Origin: an uncultured Clostridia bacterium
GTDB lineage: Bacteria > Bacillota > Clostridia > TANB77 > CAG-508
DNA: 64,000 bases
Reading direction: 5' to 3'
Assembly: GCA_934120045.1 (NCBI GenBank)
Contig: CAKOTF010000007.1
Span: 19,231 to 83,230 of the forward strand
The position numbers were made by a program, and so were the translations under genes. Position 1 is the stretch's first letter. Each line of letters starts with the position of its first letter. This document shows positions 24,047 to 33,957 of the stretch, one piece after another. Below the pieces are notes generated by a model. The model was given only the letters and a program-made list of their open reading frames with translations, was not told the DNA's origin and made no database searches.

Positions 24047-25942
24047 ATGTGTGGAATTGTTGGTTTTGTAAATTACAAACAAGATATTTCTCGTTTTCGA
24101 AATGTCTTAATTAATATGAACAATACTCTTGTAAGAAGAGGTCCTGATGAAGAAGGATATTACATAAGAAAACATGTAGCACTAGCTCACAAAAGATTAA
24201 TTGTTATTGATCCAGAAGGTGGAAAACAGCCTATGATTGCACAATATAACAATTCAATACCACTATCAAAAGAAAAATCAAATGTAGTTATTAATTATCA
24301 ATCAAATTTTATAATTTCATATAATGGTCAAATTTATAACACTAAAGAACTTAGGAAAACTTTAGAAGAAAATGGTTTTACTTTTGATGGACACTGTGAT
24401 ACAGAAATATTATTAAAAAGTTATATGTTTTATGGAAAAGATGTTGTAAAACACTTAAACGGAATTTATGCTTTTGCTATTTGGGATAGCCAAAAAGAGG
24501 AACTATTTATGGCAAGAGACCATTTTGGTGTTAAACCTTTATTTTACACTATGCAAAATAATTCGTTTATATTTGCATCTGAGCTAAAAGCTATTTTTCA
24601 ATATCCTAGAGTTGAAAAAGTATTAGATTTTCAAGGAATATCAGAACTGTTCGGCATTGGACCTGCACACACTCCTGGAACAACAGTTTTTAATAATATA
24701 TTTGAATTAAAACCTGCTCATTATGCAATTTTTAACAGAAATGGATTACATATAGAAAAATATTGGAGTTTAAAAAGTTTACCACATGAAGAAAATTTTA
24801 ATCAAACTTGTGAACATTTAGAATATCTTTTAAAAGATTCAATCACAAGACAATTAGTCTCAGATGTTCCTCTATGTACATTTTTATCTGGTGGTTTAGA
24901 CTCAAGTATAATTACAAAATTTGCATCAGATTATTGTAAAGATAATAATTTACCACCTTTAGATACTTATTCAATTGATTATGTTGATAATGATAAAAAT
25001 TTTATTAAAAGCGATTTTCAGCCGAATTCAGATAATTATTATATAAATTTAATGGTATCTACTTTGAACACAAATCATCATTCAATTATACTTGATACTC
25101 CTGAATTAGCAGATAGTTTATATGATGCAATGATTGCTCGTGACATGCCAGGTATGGCTGATGTTGATTCATCTTTATTACTATTTTGCAAAAATGTAAA
25201 ACCTATGGCAACAGTTTCTTTAACTGGAGAATGTGCAGATGAAATTTTTGGAGGATATCCTTGGTTTTTTAGAGATGATGCTTTAAATAGTGGTACATTT
25301 CCTTGGTCAATTGCACTAAATGAACGTCAAACTTTATTGAATCAACAAATTGCAAAAAAAATTAATTTAAAAGAATATATTGATTTTAGATATAATGAAT
25401 CTTTATCAAATGTTGAGATTTTAGATACTGATTCTCTTGAAACAGCTGAAAAAAGGAAAATATCTTATCTTACATTAAATTGGTTTATGCAAACACTTCT
25501 TGATAGGTCTGATAGAATGTCTATGTATAATGGATTTGAACTTCGCGTTCCTTTTTGTGATTATCGTTTAGCTCAATATGTTTGGAATATTCCTTGGGAA
25601 ATGAAAGCTTTAAATGGTAGAGAAAAAGGGCTTTTAAGATATATTTCTCGTAAATTTTTACCTACTGAAATTGTTGATAGAAAAAAAAGTCCATATCCTA
25701 AAACTCATAATCCTACTTATCTTGCAAAAGTTAAATCTATGCTTACAGATATTATGTCTAATCCTAAAGCTCCTATTAATTATTTATTAAATAGAGATTA
25801 TATTTTAAATATTTTAGAAACTGATGGAAATGCTTTTTCTCGTCCTTGGTTTGGGCAATTGATGACTGGTCCTCAACTTATGGCTTATTTGTGTCAAGTT
25901 AATATGTGGCTTGAAAAATATCAACCTAAAATTAAATTATAA
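24047..25942 (+). CDS. asnB: Asparagine synthetase (glutamine-hydrolysing)
   Basis: Makes asparagine from aspartate, ATP and glutamine. The 631-residue protein has the N-terminal glutaminase domain starting at the catalytic Cys2 (MCGIVGFV), with RRGPDEEG and SYNGQIYN, and the C-terminal synthetase domain with the PP-loop FLSGGLDSSII, ELFGIGPAHTPG and SLTGECADEIFGGYPW. GGAGG precedes the ATG. It is a single gene 54 bases after nth. Cell-wall asparagine synthetases of this class also exist, so amidation of another carboxylate is an alternative. Confidence 0.95.
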   Translation: MCGIVGFVNYKQDISRFRNVLINMNNTLVRRGPDEEGYYIRKHVALAHKRLIVIDPEGGKQPMIAQYNNSIPLSKEKSNVVINYQSNFIISYNGQIYNTKELRKTLEENGFTFDGHCDTEILLKSYMFYGKDVVKHLNGIYAFAIWDSQKEELFMARDHFGVKPLFYTMQNNSFIFASELKAIFQYPRVEKVLDFQGISELFGIGPAHTPGTTVFNNIFELKPAHYAIFNRNGLHIEKYWSLKSLPHEENFNQTCEHLEYLLKDSITRQLVSDVPLCTFLSGGLDSSIITKFASDYCKDNNLPPLDTYSIDYVDNDKNFIKSDFQPNSDNYYINLMVSTLNTNHHSIILDTPELADSLYDAMIARDMPGMADVDSSLLLFCKNVKPMATVSLTGECADEIFGGYPWFFRDDALNSGTFPWSIALNERQTLLNQQIAKKINLKEYIDFRYNESLSNVEILDTDSLETAEKRKISYLTLNWFMQTLLDRSDRMSMYNGFELRVPFCDYRLAQYVWNIPWEMKALNGREKGLLRYISRKFLPTEIVDRKKSPYPKTHNPTYLAKVKSMLTDIMSNPKAPINYLLNRDYILNILETDGNAFSRPWFGQLMTGPQLMAYLCQVNMWLEKYQPKIKL

Positions 25943-25949
25943 AATATTT

Positions 25950-25974
25950 TAGAGGTTGTAAATCACAACCTCTA
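25950..25974. terminator. Hairpin between asnB and the histidine kinase
   Basis: TAGAGGTTGT (25950-25959) pairs perfectly with ACAACCTCTA (25965-25974). The right arm contains the stop codon of the convergent kinase gene. T-runs are poor on both sides. Confidence 0.6.
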
Positions 25975-27477
25975 ATTCTTATCTTTTCTTTCCAAATCTA
26001 TATCAAAATAAAATTCAACACCATTTGGCTTATTCTCTACTCCAAAATCATTTTCATAATTATTCATAATTGCTCTAACAATAGAAAGACCTATTCCACT
26101 TCCACCATCTTCTCTGTTTCTGGATTCATCTACTTTAAAGAATCTATTCCAAATACGAGATAAATTTTCTTTTTCTATATTTTCACCTGTATTAAATACA
26201 GTAATTCTCGCTTTATTTTTAATAATAGTATTAGTTATTTTTATAATTTTCTCACCATTAACTTCTTCAACATGTTTAATTGCATTTGTTAAATAATTGG
26301 TAATACATTGACTAATATAAAAATCATCTGCATATACATTTATAACATCATCAGTTTCAAATTCAACATTTGCTCCTTTTTCCTCAAGCATAACTTTAGA
26401 ACTTCTACATATTTCTTTTTCTAATTCTACTATATTAAAGTTTCTATTATTAAATTCCCTATTCTCATACTCTAATTTTGTAAGTTCTATTAATTGTCTA
26501 ACCATTTTGTCCATTTTTGTGGCTTCATCTAATATAACTTCTGCATAAAATTTTCTACTTTCTTCATCTGTATTAACATTTTCTAAAAGTCCCTCACTAT
26601 ATCCTTGTATTAAAGCAATTGGCGTTTTTAATTCATGTGATACATCTGATATGAAACTTTTTCTCATTTCATCAATTTTTGATTTTCTCTCAATATCTCT
26701 TTCAAGCTCTATATTTGTACTTCTAAGTTGATTTATTGTTCCTTCTAGTTTTTCTGACATTATATTTATATTTTTTCCGAGTTCATTTATCTCATCATCA
26801 TCTTTTACTACATATTTTTGACTAAAGTCCAAATTTGCCATTTTTTTAGCTATTGCGCTTATTTCTGAAATTGGACTACTAAATTGTTTTGATATATATA
26901 TTATTACAATACCACCAACAATAATAACAATACATGCTATTAAATATAAAAATTTATTAGATATTTGAACACTTTCTGTTATTGATGACATTGGAAGCCT
27001 TATATATGCTACAAATCCATTATCTAATGTTCCTTTTAATAACATATATGTCATCTTTGTCTCTGTATCAACAATTCTTTTTATTTCTATGTTATCTTCT
27101 TTTTCAATTACTGTTGCTTCTTGTTTTTTATCCATTCCCCAAAAATTTATAACTTTTCTTATACTTGATAGAAAATCTTTATTAGACATATATATTGCAA
27201 CATTTTCATCATCTTTAACTATTATGTCAAAATTATTGCTTATTGATATTTTATCTAGTTCATCACTTATATTATCAACTTCTATCTGTCCCGTATAATA
27301 AGAATTTATTAATGAATATGTACTTTTTAAGTTATTACTTTTGGTATATTGATAATATTTTTCTAAAACAAAACTATTTACTATTATTAGAAATGCAATA
27401 ATTGATATTACAACAAGGCATAAAATAAGAAAAAGTTTTACTCGTACTGATTTTGCTTTTTTTACTATTCTTTCCAT
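25972..27477 (-). CDS. Sensor histidine kinase
   Basis: A 501-residue membrane kinase. Helix 1 (about 12-34), an extracytoplasmic sensor region (35-172), helix 2 (about 176-195), HAMP (about 195-250), a dimerisation domain with the phospho-accepting His281 in SHELKTPIALIQGYSEG, and a C-terminal ATPase with N box NYLTNAIKH, FNTGENI and GGSGIGLSIV. It lies nine bases after its response regulator gene. Domain order matches the ResE/PhoR/VanS group; the stimulus cannot be deduced. Confidence 0.94.
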   Translation of the reverse strand: MERIVKKAKSVRVKLFLILCLVVISIIAFLIIVNSFVLEKYYQYTKSNNLKSTYSLINSYYTGQIEVDNISDELDKISISNNFDIIVKDDENVAIYMSNKDFLSSIRKVINFWGMDKKQEATVIEKEDNIEIKRIVDTETKMTYMLLKGTLDNGFVAYIRLPMSSITESVQISNKFLYLIACIVIIVGGIVIIYISKQFSSPISEISAIAKKMANLDFSQKYVVKDDDEINELGKNINIMSEKLEGTINQLRSTNIELERDIERKSKIDEMRKSFISDVSHELKTPIALIQGYSEGLLENVNTDEESRKFYAEVILDEATKMDKMVRQLIELTKLEYENREFNNRNFNIVELEKEICRSSKVMLEEKGANVEFETDDVINVYADDFYISQCITNYLTNAIKHVEEVNGEKIIKITNTIIKNKARITVFNTGENIEKENLSRIWNRFFKVDESRNREDGGSGIGLSIVRAIMNNYENDFGVENKPNGVEFYFDIDLERKDKN

Positions 27478-27486
27478 TTTCTATCC

Positions 27487-28167
27487 TCATTTCTTTATCT
27501 CAAACTTATATCCAATTCCTCTTACTGTTTCTATATACTTTCCTTTTTTCCCTAATTTATGTCTAATTTTTTTTATATGACTATCTATTGTTCTTGAATC
27601 TCCATAATAATCATAATTCCATACATTATTTAATATTTTGTCTCTTGAGAGTGCAATATTTTCATTATCTAATAAATATTTTAATAATTCATATTCTCTT
27701 AAACTTAAATCAATTGGCTTTCCATCTACTTTTACAGTACGTCCTTCTTGATCTATTACAATGCCATCATAATCTTTTAATTGTTTTGTATCTCCATATA
27801 CTCTTTTTAGTATTGCTTCAACTCTTGCTACTAATATTTTGGGACTAAATGGTTTTGAAATATATTCATCAACTCCAAGCTCAAACCCGAATAATTCATC
27901 TTGTTCTTCTCCTCTTGCTGTTAGCATTATTACTGGTAAATTTGATTCTTGTCTTATTTTTCTTAATACAGACCATCCATCAAGTTTTGGCATCATTACA
28001 TCTAATAAGATTAGTTTTATTTTATTTCTATTTTCTTCAAATACCTCTATTGCTTTTTCTCCATCTTCTGCTTCGAGTATTTGATATCCTTTTGCAGTCA
28101 AAAAATCTCGCAATAATTTTCTCATTCTTGATTCATCGTCTACTACTAATATGTATGTTCCATCCAT
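27487..28167 (-). CDS. OmpR-family response regulator
   Basis: A 226-residue regulator, the cognate partner of the downstream kinase. Receiver domain: VVDDESRM acidic pocket, phospho-acceptor Asp56 in LILLDVMMP, switch lysine in YISKPFSP. Winged-helix output domain: LSLREYELLKYL, WNYDYYGDSRTIDSHIKKIRHKLG and the wing GIGYKF. First gene of a two-gene operon. Targets are unknown. Confidence 0.95.
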   Translation of the reverse strand: MDGTYILVVDDESRMRKLLRDFLTAKGYQILEAEDGEKAIEVFEENRNKIKLILLDVMMPKLDGWSVLRKIRQESNLPVIMLTARGEEQDELFGFELGVDEYISKPFSPKILVARVEAILKRVYGDTKQLKDYDGIVIDQEGRTVKVDGKPIDLSLREYELLKYLLDNENIALSRDKILNNVWNYDYYGDSRTIDSHIKKIRHKLGKKGKYIETVRGIGYKFEIKK

Positions 28168-28285
28168 ATTTATTTTTCCTTTCTTTCCCCATCATCAAAT
28201 ATTTAGTTACATAATTCTGTTTAATTATAACTTATATGTATGTCTTTTTCGTGAAAAAATTTAGAAGAAATTTTAAAATTTTAAT

Positions 28286-28315
28286 GAAAAAGTGCCACAC
28301 AATTTGTGTAACACT
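28286..28315 (-). terminator. Terminator after the thymidylate-kinase-like gene
   Basis: On the minus strand AGTG-TT-ACAC and GTGT-GG-CACT form an interrupted eight-pair stem followed by five T. Confidence 0.7.
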
Positions 28316-28330
28316 TCTTTTGTAATAATT

Positions 28331-29008
28331 TTATAAATATTTTTTTATTTCTTTCCAAATATCTTCATGTATGTCATCAATGCTTCTTACTTTTTCATTT
28401 TCTACACATTTTATTTCTTTCCAATTATATTTTTTTACTAATTTTAATGCTTCATCATAGCTATCTCTTAAATGTGTTTCATCTTTTTCATGTATATCTT
28501 TTTTTTGAGTATGTGAAAATTTATTTTCTCTATTAGCAATTAATTTCAAAGCATACTCTGTTGGCATATTTAAGAAAAAAGTTTCTGTTGGAATTGGTAT
28601 TTTATATAAGTTAAATTCAAAATCCCATAACCAATCTAAAAATTTTTTCCTTTCTACATCATCTTTTATTTTTCCAGCTTGATGTATCATGTTACTTGTT
28701 GTATATCTATCAGCTAAGATTATTCCTCCATTATTATAAAATTCTTCTATATCTTTTTTATATGTTGCATATCTATCTGCAGCATAAAATGTTGATGCAA
28801 TATATGGACTTATCTCTTTTGCATTTTGTCCAAATTCTCCTGATAAATACATTTTTACTAGTGATGATGATGGACTATCATAATTAGGAAAACTTACATT
28901 TTTATATTCTATATTTTCTTCATCAAGTTTTTTTCTTAATTTTTCTAATTGTGTTTGTTTTCCACTTCCATCTGTTCCATCTATTACAAATAATTTTCCT
29001 TTTTTCAT
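28331..29008 (-). CDS. tmk: Thymidylate kinase-like deoxynucleotide kinase
   Basis: A 225-residue P-loop kinase, probably dTMP kinase making dTDP. It has the Walker A loop IDGTDGSGKQTQ, the DRY motif within LADRYTTSNMIHQ and a C-terminal helical lid. The sequence departs from the usual EGxDGxGKT and the protein is somewhat longer than typical Tmk, so another deoxynucleoside monophosphate kinase is possible. It ends a group with two hypothetical genes on the same strand (22-base and 33-base gaps), suggesting an operon. Confidence 0.82.
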   Translation of the reverse strand: MKKGKLFVIDGTDGSGKQTQLEKLRKKLDEENIEYKNVSFPNYDSPSSSLVKMYLSGEFGQNAKEISPYIASTFYAADRYATYKKDIEEFYNNGGIILADRYTTSNMIHQAGKIKDDVERKKFLDWLWDFEFNLYKIPIPTETFFLNMPTEYALKLIANRENKFSHTQKKDIHEKDETHLRDSYDEALKLVKKYNWKEIKCVENEKVRSIDDIHEDIWKEIKKYL

Positions 29009-29030
29009 TTTTCTTTTTTCCTTTGATTTT

Positions 29031-29468
29031 TTATTTCTTAAATATTCCTTTTATTAAATTAAATATTTTCTTTATAAATCCTTCTTTATATACAGTTAAT
29101 CCCATTTCTTCTTGAGGAATGTTTGCATTTTTCTTTGCTCTTTTATTATTAAATACATTTTCCATATCATATTTTTGATTCATTTCTTCCTCTACTCTTT
29201 TTATGGCTTCTGTATCTTTTAAACGTAACTCTTCTCTTTCTTCAGGATCAGCTAAAAAGTCTCTATATATCAATCCTAATATAATAACTGTTTCTTCATT
29301 TAAATCTTTTTCATTAAATGGTTCTTCTAATTGAAATCTATAGTCTTTATCTCTATTTTCTTCTATAATTTTTCTAAATTTTGTTGGGATTTTACTTGTT
29401 AATTCAATGGGTGTAACTTTTAATATTTCATAAACTTCTGTAAATGCTTTTGATAAATTTTGTTCCAC
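29031..29468 (-). CDS. Hypothetical protein
   Basis: A 145-residue acidic protein that I do not recognise, with a GTG start at 29468 behind AAAGGAG (about 12 bases). It begins with a helical segment (SKAFTEVYEILKVTPIELTSKIP), a charged middle, and ends with a basic amphipathic helix (FIKKIFNLIKGIFKK) that could sit on the membrane. Codon use matches core genes. It lies between a coiled-coil gene and the thymidylate-kinase-like gene in an apparent operon. No function proposed. Confidence 0.75.
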   Translation of the reverse strand: MEQNLSKAFTEVYEILKVTPIELTSKIPTKFRKIIEENRDKDYRFQLEEPFNEKDLNEETVIILGLIYRDFLADPEEREELRLKDTEAIKRVEEEMNQKYDMENVFNNKRAKKNANIPQEEMGLTVYKEGFIKKIFNLIKGIFKK

Positions 29469-29501
29469 TTCTCTTGTTCTCCTTTCATTATTTGTAAGAA
29501 G

Positions 29502-30146
29502 TTAAATTTCAACTCCGGCAAATAATTCTTTTGTGCTTTTTTCTTCTGTTTTGGTTTGCGTTATACTTGTTATCTCTTGAGTTATAGTTTTTCTTTTATT
29601 AAAGTCTTCTTCTTTCCAACATCCTTTAAATCTGTTTAACCATAATTGAACTTTTTCTGTTGATATATCTAATGATACATTTAATCCTGCTAAAATGCCT
29701 CTTTTATATTCAATTGCTCTTTGAATGTCATCACTCTCTAATTGTTGCATTAGCATATTAGCACGTTTTTGACATCTTTTTGCTTTTGAAATTTTTCCTG
29801 TTTTTAATGCTTGTACTTCAGCATCAATTGCTCCTCTATATGCTTCTAGTCTATCTTTTATTGAATTTTGACCATCTTGTTGAGATTCGCTCTGTTCTCT
29901 TTCAATATCATATCTTTCAGATATGATTGTACTTAATTGTGATGCCAATTTTTGCAATCCGTTTTCATTTGCAACAGTATTCATACTACTTTCTAATTGT
30001 TCTAATCTTTGTTTATCTTCTTCAGATATTCCACCAATTTTCAAGTAATTATTTATTTTTATTTTTTCTATTATTTTTGCTATTTGTTTAACTTTTTTGC
30101 ATGCTTCTTCTCTATTTGCTAATTCAGTTGTATTTTCATATTCCAT
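29502..30146 (-). CDS. Hypothetical coiled-coil protein
   Basis: A 214-residue soluble, helical protein with no recognised domain. Long heptad-like stretches cover roughly residues 10-170 (for example EEDKQRLEQLESSMNTVANE), and the C-terminus contains VQLWLNRFKGCWKEEDF followed by a Thr-rich tail. AAAGGAG precedes the ATG. First gene of the putative three-gene operon ending in the kinase-like gene. Its composition is that of the host. No function proposed. Confidence 0.72.
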   Translation of the reverse strand: MEYENTTELANREEACKKVKQIAKIIEKIKINNYLKIGGISEEDKQRLEQLESSMNTVANENGLQKLASQLSTIISERYDIEREQSESQQDGQNSIKDRLEAYRGAIDAEVQALKTGKISKAKRCQKRANMLMQQLESDDIQRAIEYKRGILAGLNVSLDISTEKVQLWLNRFKGCWKEEDFNKRKTITQEITSITQTKTEEKSTKELFAGVEI

Positions 30147-30385
30147 ATTACATGGTCTCCTTTGTTTTTAATTGTTCTTCAGTTTTTGCTCTTTTTATAC
30201 AAATTTATTATAGCAAATCAAGTTTTTTTTGTAAACATTTTTTAGTTATATTTTTATAGTTTTTAATCCTTTTATTAATAGTTCATAAATATTTTTTTGT
30301 ATATTTTTCCTAGTTTTATGGAAAAATATTTTTTAAAGTGATATACTAAATTTGATAAAAATACTCAAAAGAAAGGATGAAAATT

Positions 30386-31792
30386 ATGGAAGAAAATTCA
30401 AAAGAATTAAAAGAAAAGTTATTCAACAAAAAAGAACTTGGTTGGAATTCAATTAATGACAGAGAAAAAGAAGCTATTTATACTTTTTCAAATGGATATA
30501 TGAATTTCTTAAACAAAGCAAAAATAGAAAGAGAATTTGTTATTTCTGCAAAAGAAATGGCTGAACAAAATGGTTTTAGAGATATTACAAAATGCGAATT
30601 TTTAAAACCTGGTGATAAAGTTTATTATATAAATAGAGATAAAAGTATGTATTTAGCAGTAATAGGTACAGAAAAATTAGAAAATGGTCTTCAAATTGTT
30701 GGAGCACATATTGATTCTCCTAGACTTGACTTAAAACCAAATCCACTTTATGAGGATACAGGTTTTGCATATTTTAAAACACATTATTATGGTGGAATAA
30801 AAAAATATCAATGGACAACAATTCCATTAAGTATTCATGGTGTTATCGCTAAAGCAAATGGTGAAAAAATATTAGTAAATATTGGTGAAGACGAAAATGA
30901 TCCTATATTTGTAATTACTGATTTATTACCACATTTAGCTCAAGACCAAATGGAGAAGAAATTAAAAAATGGAATTGATGGTGAAGATTTAAATTTATTA
31001 TTGGGAAATATTCCTTATGGAAATAAATCTGAAGCAGAAGCTGTAAAATTAAATATTTTAAATATATTAAATCAAAAATATGATATTACAGAAGCTGATT
31101 TATTAAGTTCAGAGCTTGAAGTTGTTCCTGCATTTAAAGCTCGTTCATTAGGTTTTGATGGTAGCATGGTTGCTGCTTATGGTCAAGATGATAAAGTTTG
31201 TGCTTACACATCTTTAAAAGCTATGATGTCTCTTGAAAATGTAAAAACAACAGCAATTTGCATTTTATCTGATAAAGAAGAGATTGGAAGTATGGGAAAT
31301 ACAGGTATGGAATCACATGTATTTGATTATTTCATTTCTGAATTATTAAATAAAACTGGTGAAAATAGAACAAATCTATTAGATAAAGTATTCTGTTTTT
31401 CAAAAATGCTTTCTGCAGATGTTGATGCAGGTTTTGATCCATTATATGCTAGTGTTTCAGACAGACATAATGCTGGATATTTAGGAAAAGGTATCAGTTT
31501 AAATAAATATACTGGTGCTCGTGGAAAATCTGGTGCTTCTGATGCTAATGCAGAATATGTTGCATGGGTAAGAAATGTTTTAGAAAAAAATGATATAAAA
31601 TATCAAGTTGCCGAACTTGGAAAAGTTGATGTTGGTGGTGGTGGTACAATCGCTTATATATTAGCTAATAAAGGTGTAGATGTAATAGATTGTGGTATTC
31701 CTCTACTTTCAATGCATTCACCTTATGAAGTTACAAGTAAATTTGATATATATTCTGCTTATAGAACATATAAATCTTTCTGGGAAGAATAG
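30386..31792 (+). CDS. M18 family aminopeptidase
   Basis: A 468-residue zinc aminopeptidase of the M18 family, which removes N-terminal (often acidic) residues in the cytoplasm. Metal and catalytic motifs are present: GAHIDSPRLDLKP, DKEEIGSMGNTGMES, SADVDAGFDPLY, SDRHNAGYLG, and MHSPYEVTSKFDIYS near the end. The ATG at 30386 has AAAGGA nine bases upstream; the ATG at 30377 is too close to it. A single-gene unit between divergent and convergent neighbours. Confidence 0.95.
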   Translation: MEENSKELKEKLFNKKELGWNSINDREKEAIYTFSNGYMNFLNKAKIEREFVISAKEMAEQNGFRDITKCEFLKPGDKVYYINRDKSMYLAVIGTEKLENGLQIVGAHIDSPRLDLKPNPLYEDTGFAYFKTHYYGGIKKYQWTTIPLSIHGVIAKANGEKILVNIGEDENDPIFVITDLLPHLAQDQMEKKLKNGIDGEDLNLLLGNIPYGNKSEAEAVKLNILNILNQKYDITEADLLSSELEVVPAFKARSLGFDGSMVAAYGQDDKVCAYTSLKAMMSLENVKTTAICILSDKEEIGSMGNTGMESHVFDYFISELLNKTGENRTNLLDKVFCFSKMLSADVDAGFDPLYASVSDRHNAGYLGKGISLNKYTGARGKSGASDANAEYVAWVRNVLEKNDIKYQVAELGKVDVGGGGTIAYILANKGVDVIDCGIPLLSMHSPYEVTSKFDIYSAYRTYKSFWEE

Positions 31793-31837
31793 ATAGTATA
31801 TTTCTATAGCTGTAAATTTTAAATTTACTATTTATGC

Positions 31838-31876
31838 AAAAAAGAATTGGTATAAGTTTCCAATTCTTTTTTATTT
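31838..31876. terminator. Bidirectional terminator
   Basis: AAAAAAGAATTGG pairs with CCAATTCTTTTTT, loop of about nine. It serves the M18 gene and the convergent M23 gene. Confidence 0.85.
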
Positions 31877-32474
31877 ATCTTATATAATTTTTATCATCTG
31901 CATATGGAATATCATCTTTTGAAAAATCCCATGGTTTGTCAGATGTAAGTTTTCTCCATAAAGATGCATATGGCTCTAATGTAAATTCTTCTGTCAAACT
32001 GTTTAAATCAATATTGGGTAATAATTCTAATGGATCTATTGTATATGCTAATCCTGTTTCTTCTGTATTAGATTTTCTTATTTCCAAATGAAGATGTGGC
32101 ACTCTTGACCCACCACTTGAACCTGTTTTTCCTATTATATCAGTTGTTATTACTTTATCTCCTGGTTTTACTAAAATTTCTCTTAAATGTCCATATACAA
32201 CTCTTCTACCATCATCATTTAATATTTCAACTTTATTTCCATATCCATCATTAAATGCATCAAAACCTTCTGTAGTTGTTCCATCAAATTCTGCTAATAA
32301 TACTGTTCCAGAAGTTATAGGATGTACTTCTGTTCCTATATCTGCTGTTATATCAAATCCCGAATGTGCTCTTTCTTTAAATAACACATAATGATTTTTT
32401 CTTATTCCCCATTTATCATGTTCTGCTACTTTGTATTTTGGCTTAATTGGCCATATATATTTACTATCTTTCAT
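31875..32474 (-). CDS. M23 family peptidase without signal sequence
   Basis: A 199-residue LytM/M23-domain protein with both zinc motifs, HSGFD and HLHLE, and the connecting YGNKVEILN...VVYGHL strand pattern. There is no signal peptide or membrane helix, unusual for an enzyme expected to act on peptidoglycan; it may be released by lysis, exported another way, or act on another substrate. A C-terminal extension of 50 residues follows the catalytic core. AAAGGA lies before the ATG. It follows the GNAT-like gene by 34 bases on the same strand. Confidence 0.88.
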   Translation of the reverse strand: MKDSKYIWPIKPKYKVAEHDKWGIRKNHYVLFKERAHSGFDITADIGTEVHPITSGTVLLAEFDGTTTEGFDAFNDGYGNKVEILNDDGRRVVYGHLREILVKPGDKVITTDIIGKTGSSGGSRVPHLHLEIRKSNTEETGLAYTIDPLELLPNIDLNSLTEEFTLEPYASLWRKLTSDKPWDFSKDDIPYADDKNYIR

Positions 32475-32508
32475 TTTTCTTCAATCCTTTCATCTGTACA
32501 TTTTATTG

Positions 32509-33816
32509 TTATATTTCTTGCTGACTATCCTCAACTTCTTGAATTCTTTGTTTTAATCTTAATACTTTTCTTTCTTTTTCAGGAATAAATTTATGATTTA
32601 TTCCTTTTAATTTACCATCAATTGTTTTAGCTTTAACCAATCTCTTTTTTTCTTTTTCTTCATATTCTAATTGTTCTCGTAAAATTTGTAATTGTCTTGA
32701 ATTTGATATATTTTTATTATTTGGATTATATCCATAAAGAACTGCAATCCTATCATACATATCTACTAAATATTCCATTGCTTTTTCTCTTGGAATTCTA
32801 CATATATGTACTTCTCTATCTCTTCCTTGTCTACGATTTACATATAAACTATCTTTTAATCCAAAAAATTCTGAAACATATTTTGACGATAAATTATCTC
32901 TATGTAATGTTGAACATAAAAATATTTCTTTATTTTGTGGATCCTTAAAAAATTGTTCTATATGTTTTTGAATTCCATTGTATAATATTATTCTTGCTAA
33001 TCCAACACTTCTATTATGTGGATTTGTTAAATATGTATCTAATTCTACTGCATTTTCTGTATTTGCTGTATAATATTGTGTTTCATCAAATTCTGGCTCT
33101 TCATGAATTTTTAATTTTCCCTTATGCATTAATTCTGCATATTCTTTTTCTTCTTCCATAAAAGTTTCATAGTCTTGAATTTCAGAGCTTTCTTCTCCAT
33201 TCCTTTTTCCAAACTCTGCTTCAATATCTTCAAGTGTTATCCAATAAAACATTTCATATTTTTTTGCAATTTCTTTTCCATAATTTTGTATAATATATTC
33301 TGACATATATCTATTAAGATTTTCTCTTAGTTCACTTTTTTCATGATATTCATTTTGTTCTAATTCTTGTTGTAAATATCCATATAAAGAATTTTCTGTA
33401 CTTCTTCCAGATTGTCTTAATATTTTTCTTTTTGCATATTCAAATGCTTTTATTTTTATAATATAAATATTTCTTAAATCTTTCTTGTAATCTCTATCTG
33501 ATAAATATTGTAATTTTACATATTGCTTATATTTTTCACCATATTTAAAATATTTCGTAATATCATTATATGTAAATGGACTTTGTCCTTGTGTTACATA
33601 TGTTACAGCTTCAACTTTATCATTATCATCTGTTGCAACAATTACTGAATTTTCATTTGAATGTACATATTCTGATATTCCTTCTCTTCCTGTGTCAAAT
33701 AATTGTCCTTCTCTTCCTTCTTTCTTCATTGCTTTTAAACTTATTTGTTCTAGTTCTACTATTTGGTCTAGATATTTTTCTTCATTATCTTTCGTAAGTT
33801 CAACTATTCTAATCAT
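32509..33816 (-). CDS. Hypothetical protein with GNAT-like core
   Basis: A 435-residue cytoplasmic protein. The stretch NRSVGLARIILYNGIQKHIE resembles the acetyl-CoA-binding region of GNAT acetyltransferases, with an N-terminal part (IRIVELTKDNEEKYLDQIVELEQ) typical of the first GNAT strand and helix; a 150-residue charged insertion separates them. The C-terminal 100 residues form a lysine/arginine-rich coiled coil. The ATG at 33816 is chosen because GAGGTG lies seven bases upstream. Substrate unknown; the GNAT assignment is tentative. Confidence 0.6.
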   Translation of the reverse strand: MIRIVELTKDNEEKYLDQIVELEQISLKAMKKEGREGQLFDTGREGISEYVHSNENSVIVATDDNDKVEAVTYVTQGQSPFTYNDITKYFKYGEKYKQYVKLQYLSDRDYKKDLRNIYIIKIKAFEYAKRKILRQSGRSTENSLYGYLQQELEQNEYHEKSELRENLNRYMSEYIIQNYGKEIAKKYEMFYWITLEDIEAEFGKRNGEESSEIQDYETFMEEEKEYAELMHKGKLKIHEEPEFDETQYYTANTENAVELDTYLTNPHNRSVGLARIILYNGIQKHIEQFFKDPQNKEIFLCSTLHRDNLSSKYVSEFFGLKDSLYVNRRQGRDREVHICRIPREKAMEYLVDMYDRIAVLYGYNPNNKNISNSRQLQILREQLEYEEKEKKRLVKAKTIDGKLKGINHKFIPEKERKVLRLKQRIQEVEDSQQEI

Positions 33817-33902
33817 ATTTTTGCACCTCTTAGGGGTATAATAAGCCACAAAATATAGTTATATCTTGTTAAGCTAATATTTACTTTTTTATAAATCATA
33901 AA

Positions 33903-33920
33903 AGCCTTTGTAAAAAGGCT
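33903..33920 (-). terminator. Probable terminator after oapA
   Basis: A short AGCCTTT/AAAGGCT-type hairpin with an A/T flank giving TTTTA on the minus strand, 38 bases past the oapA stop. Confidence 0.5.
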
Positions 33921-33957
33921 CTTTCTAAAATATATGCTTGTCTTTTGTAATTATTCT

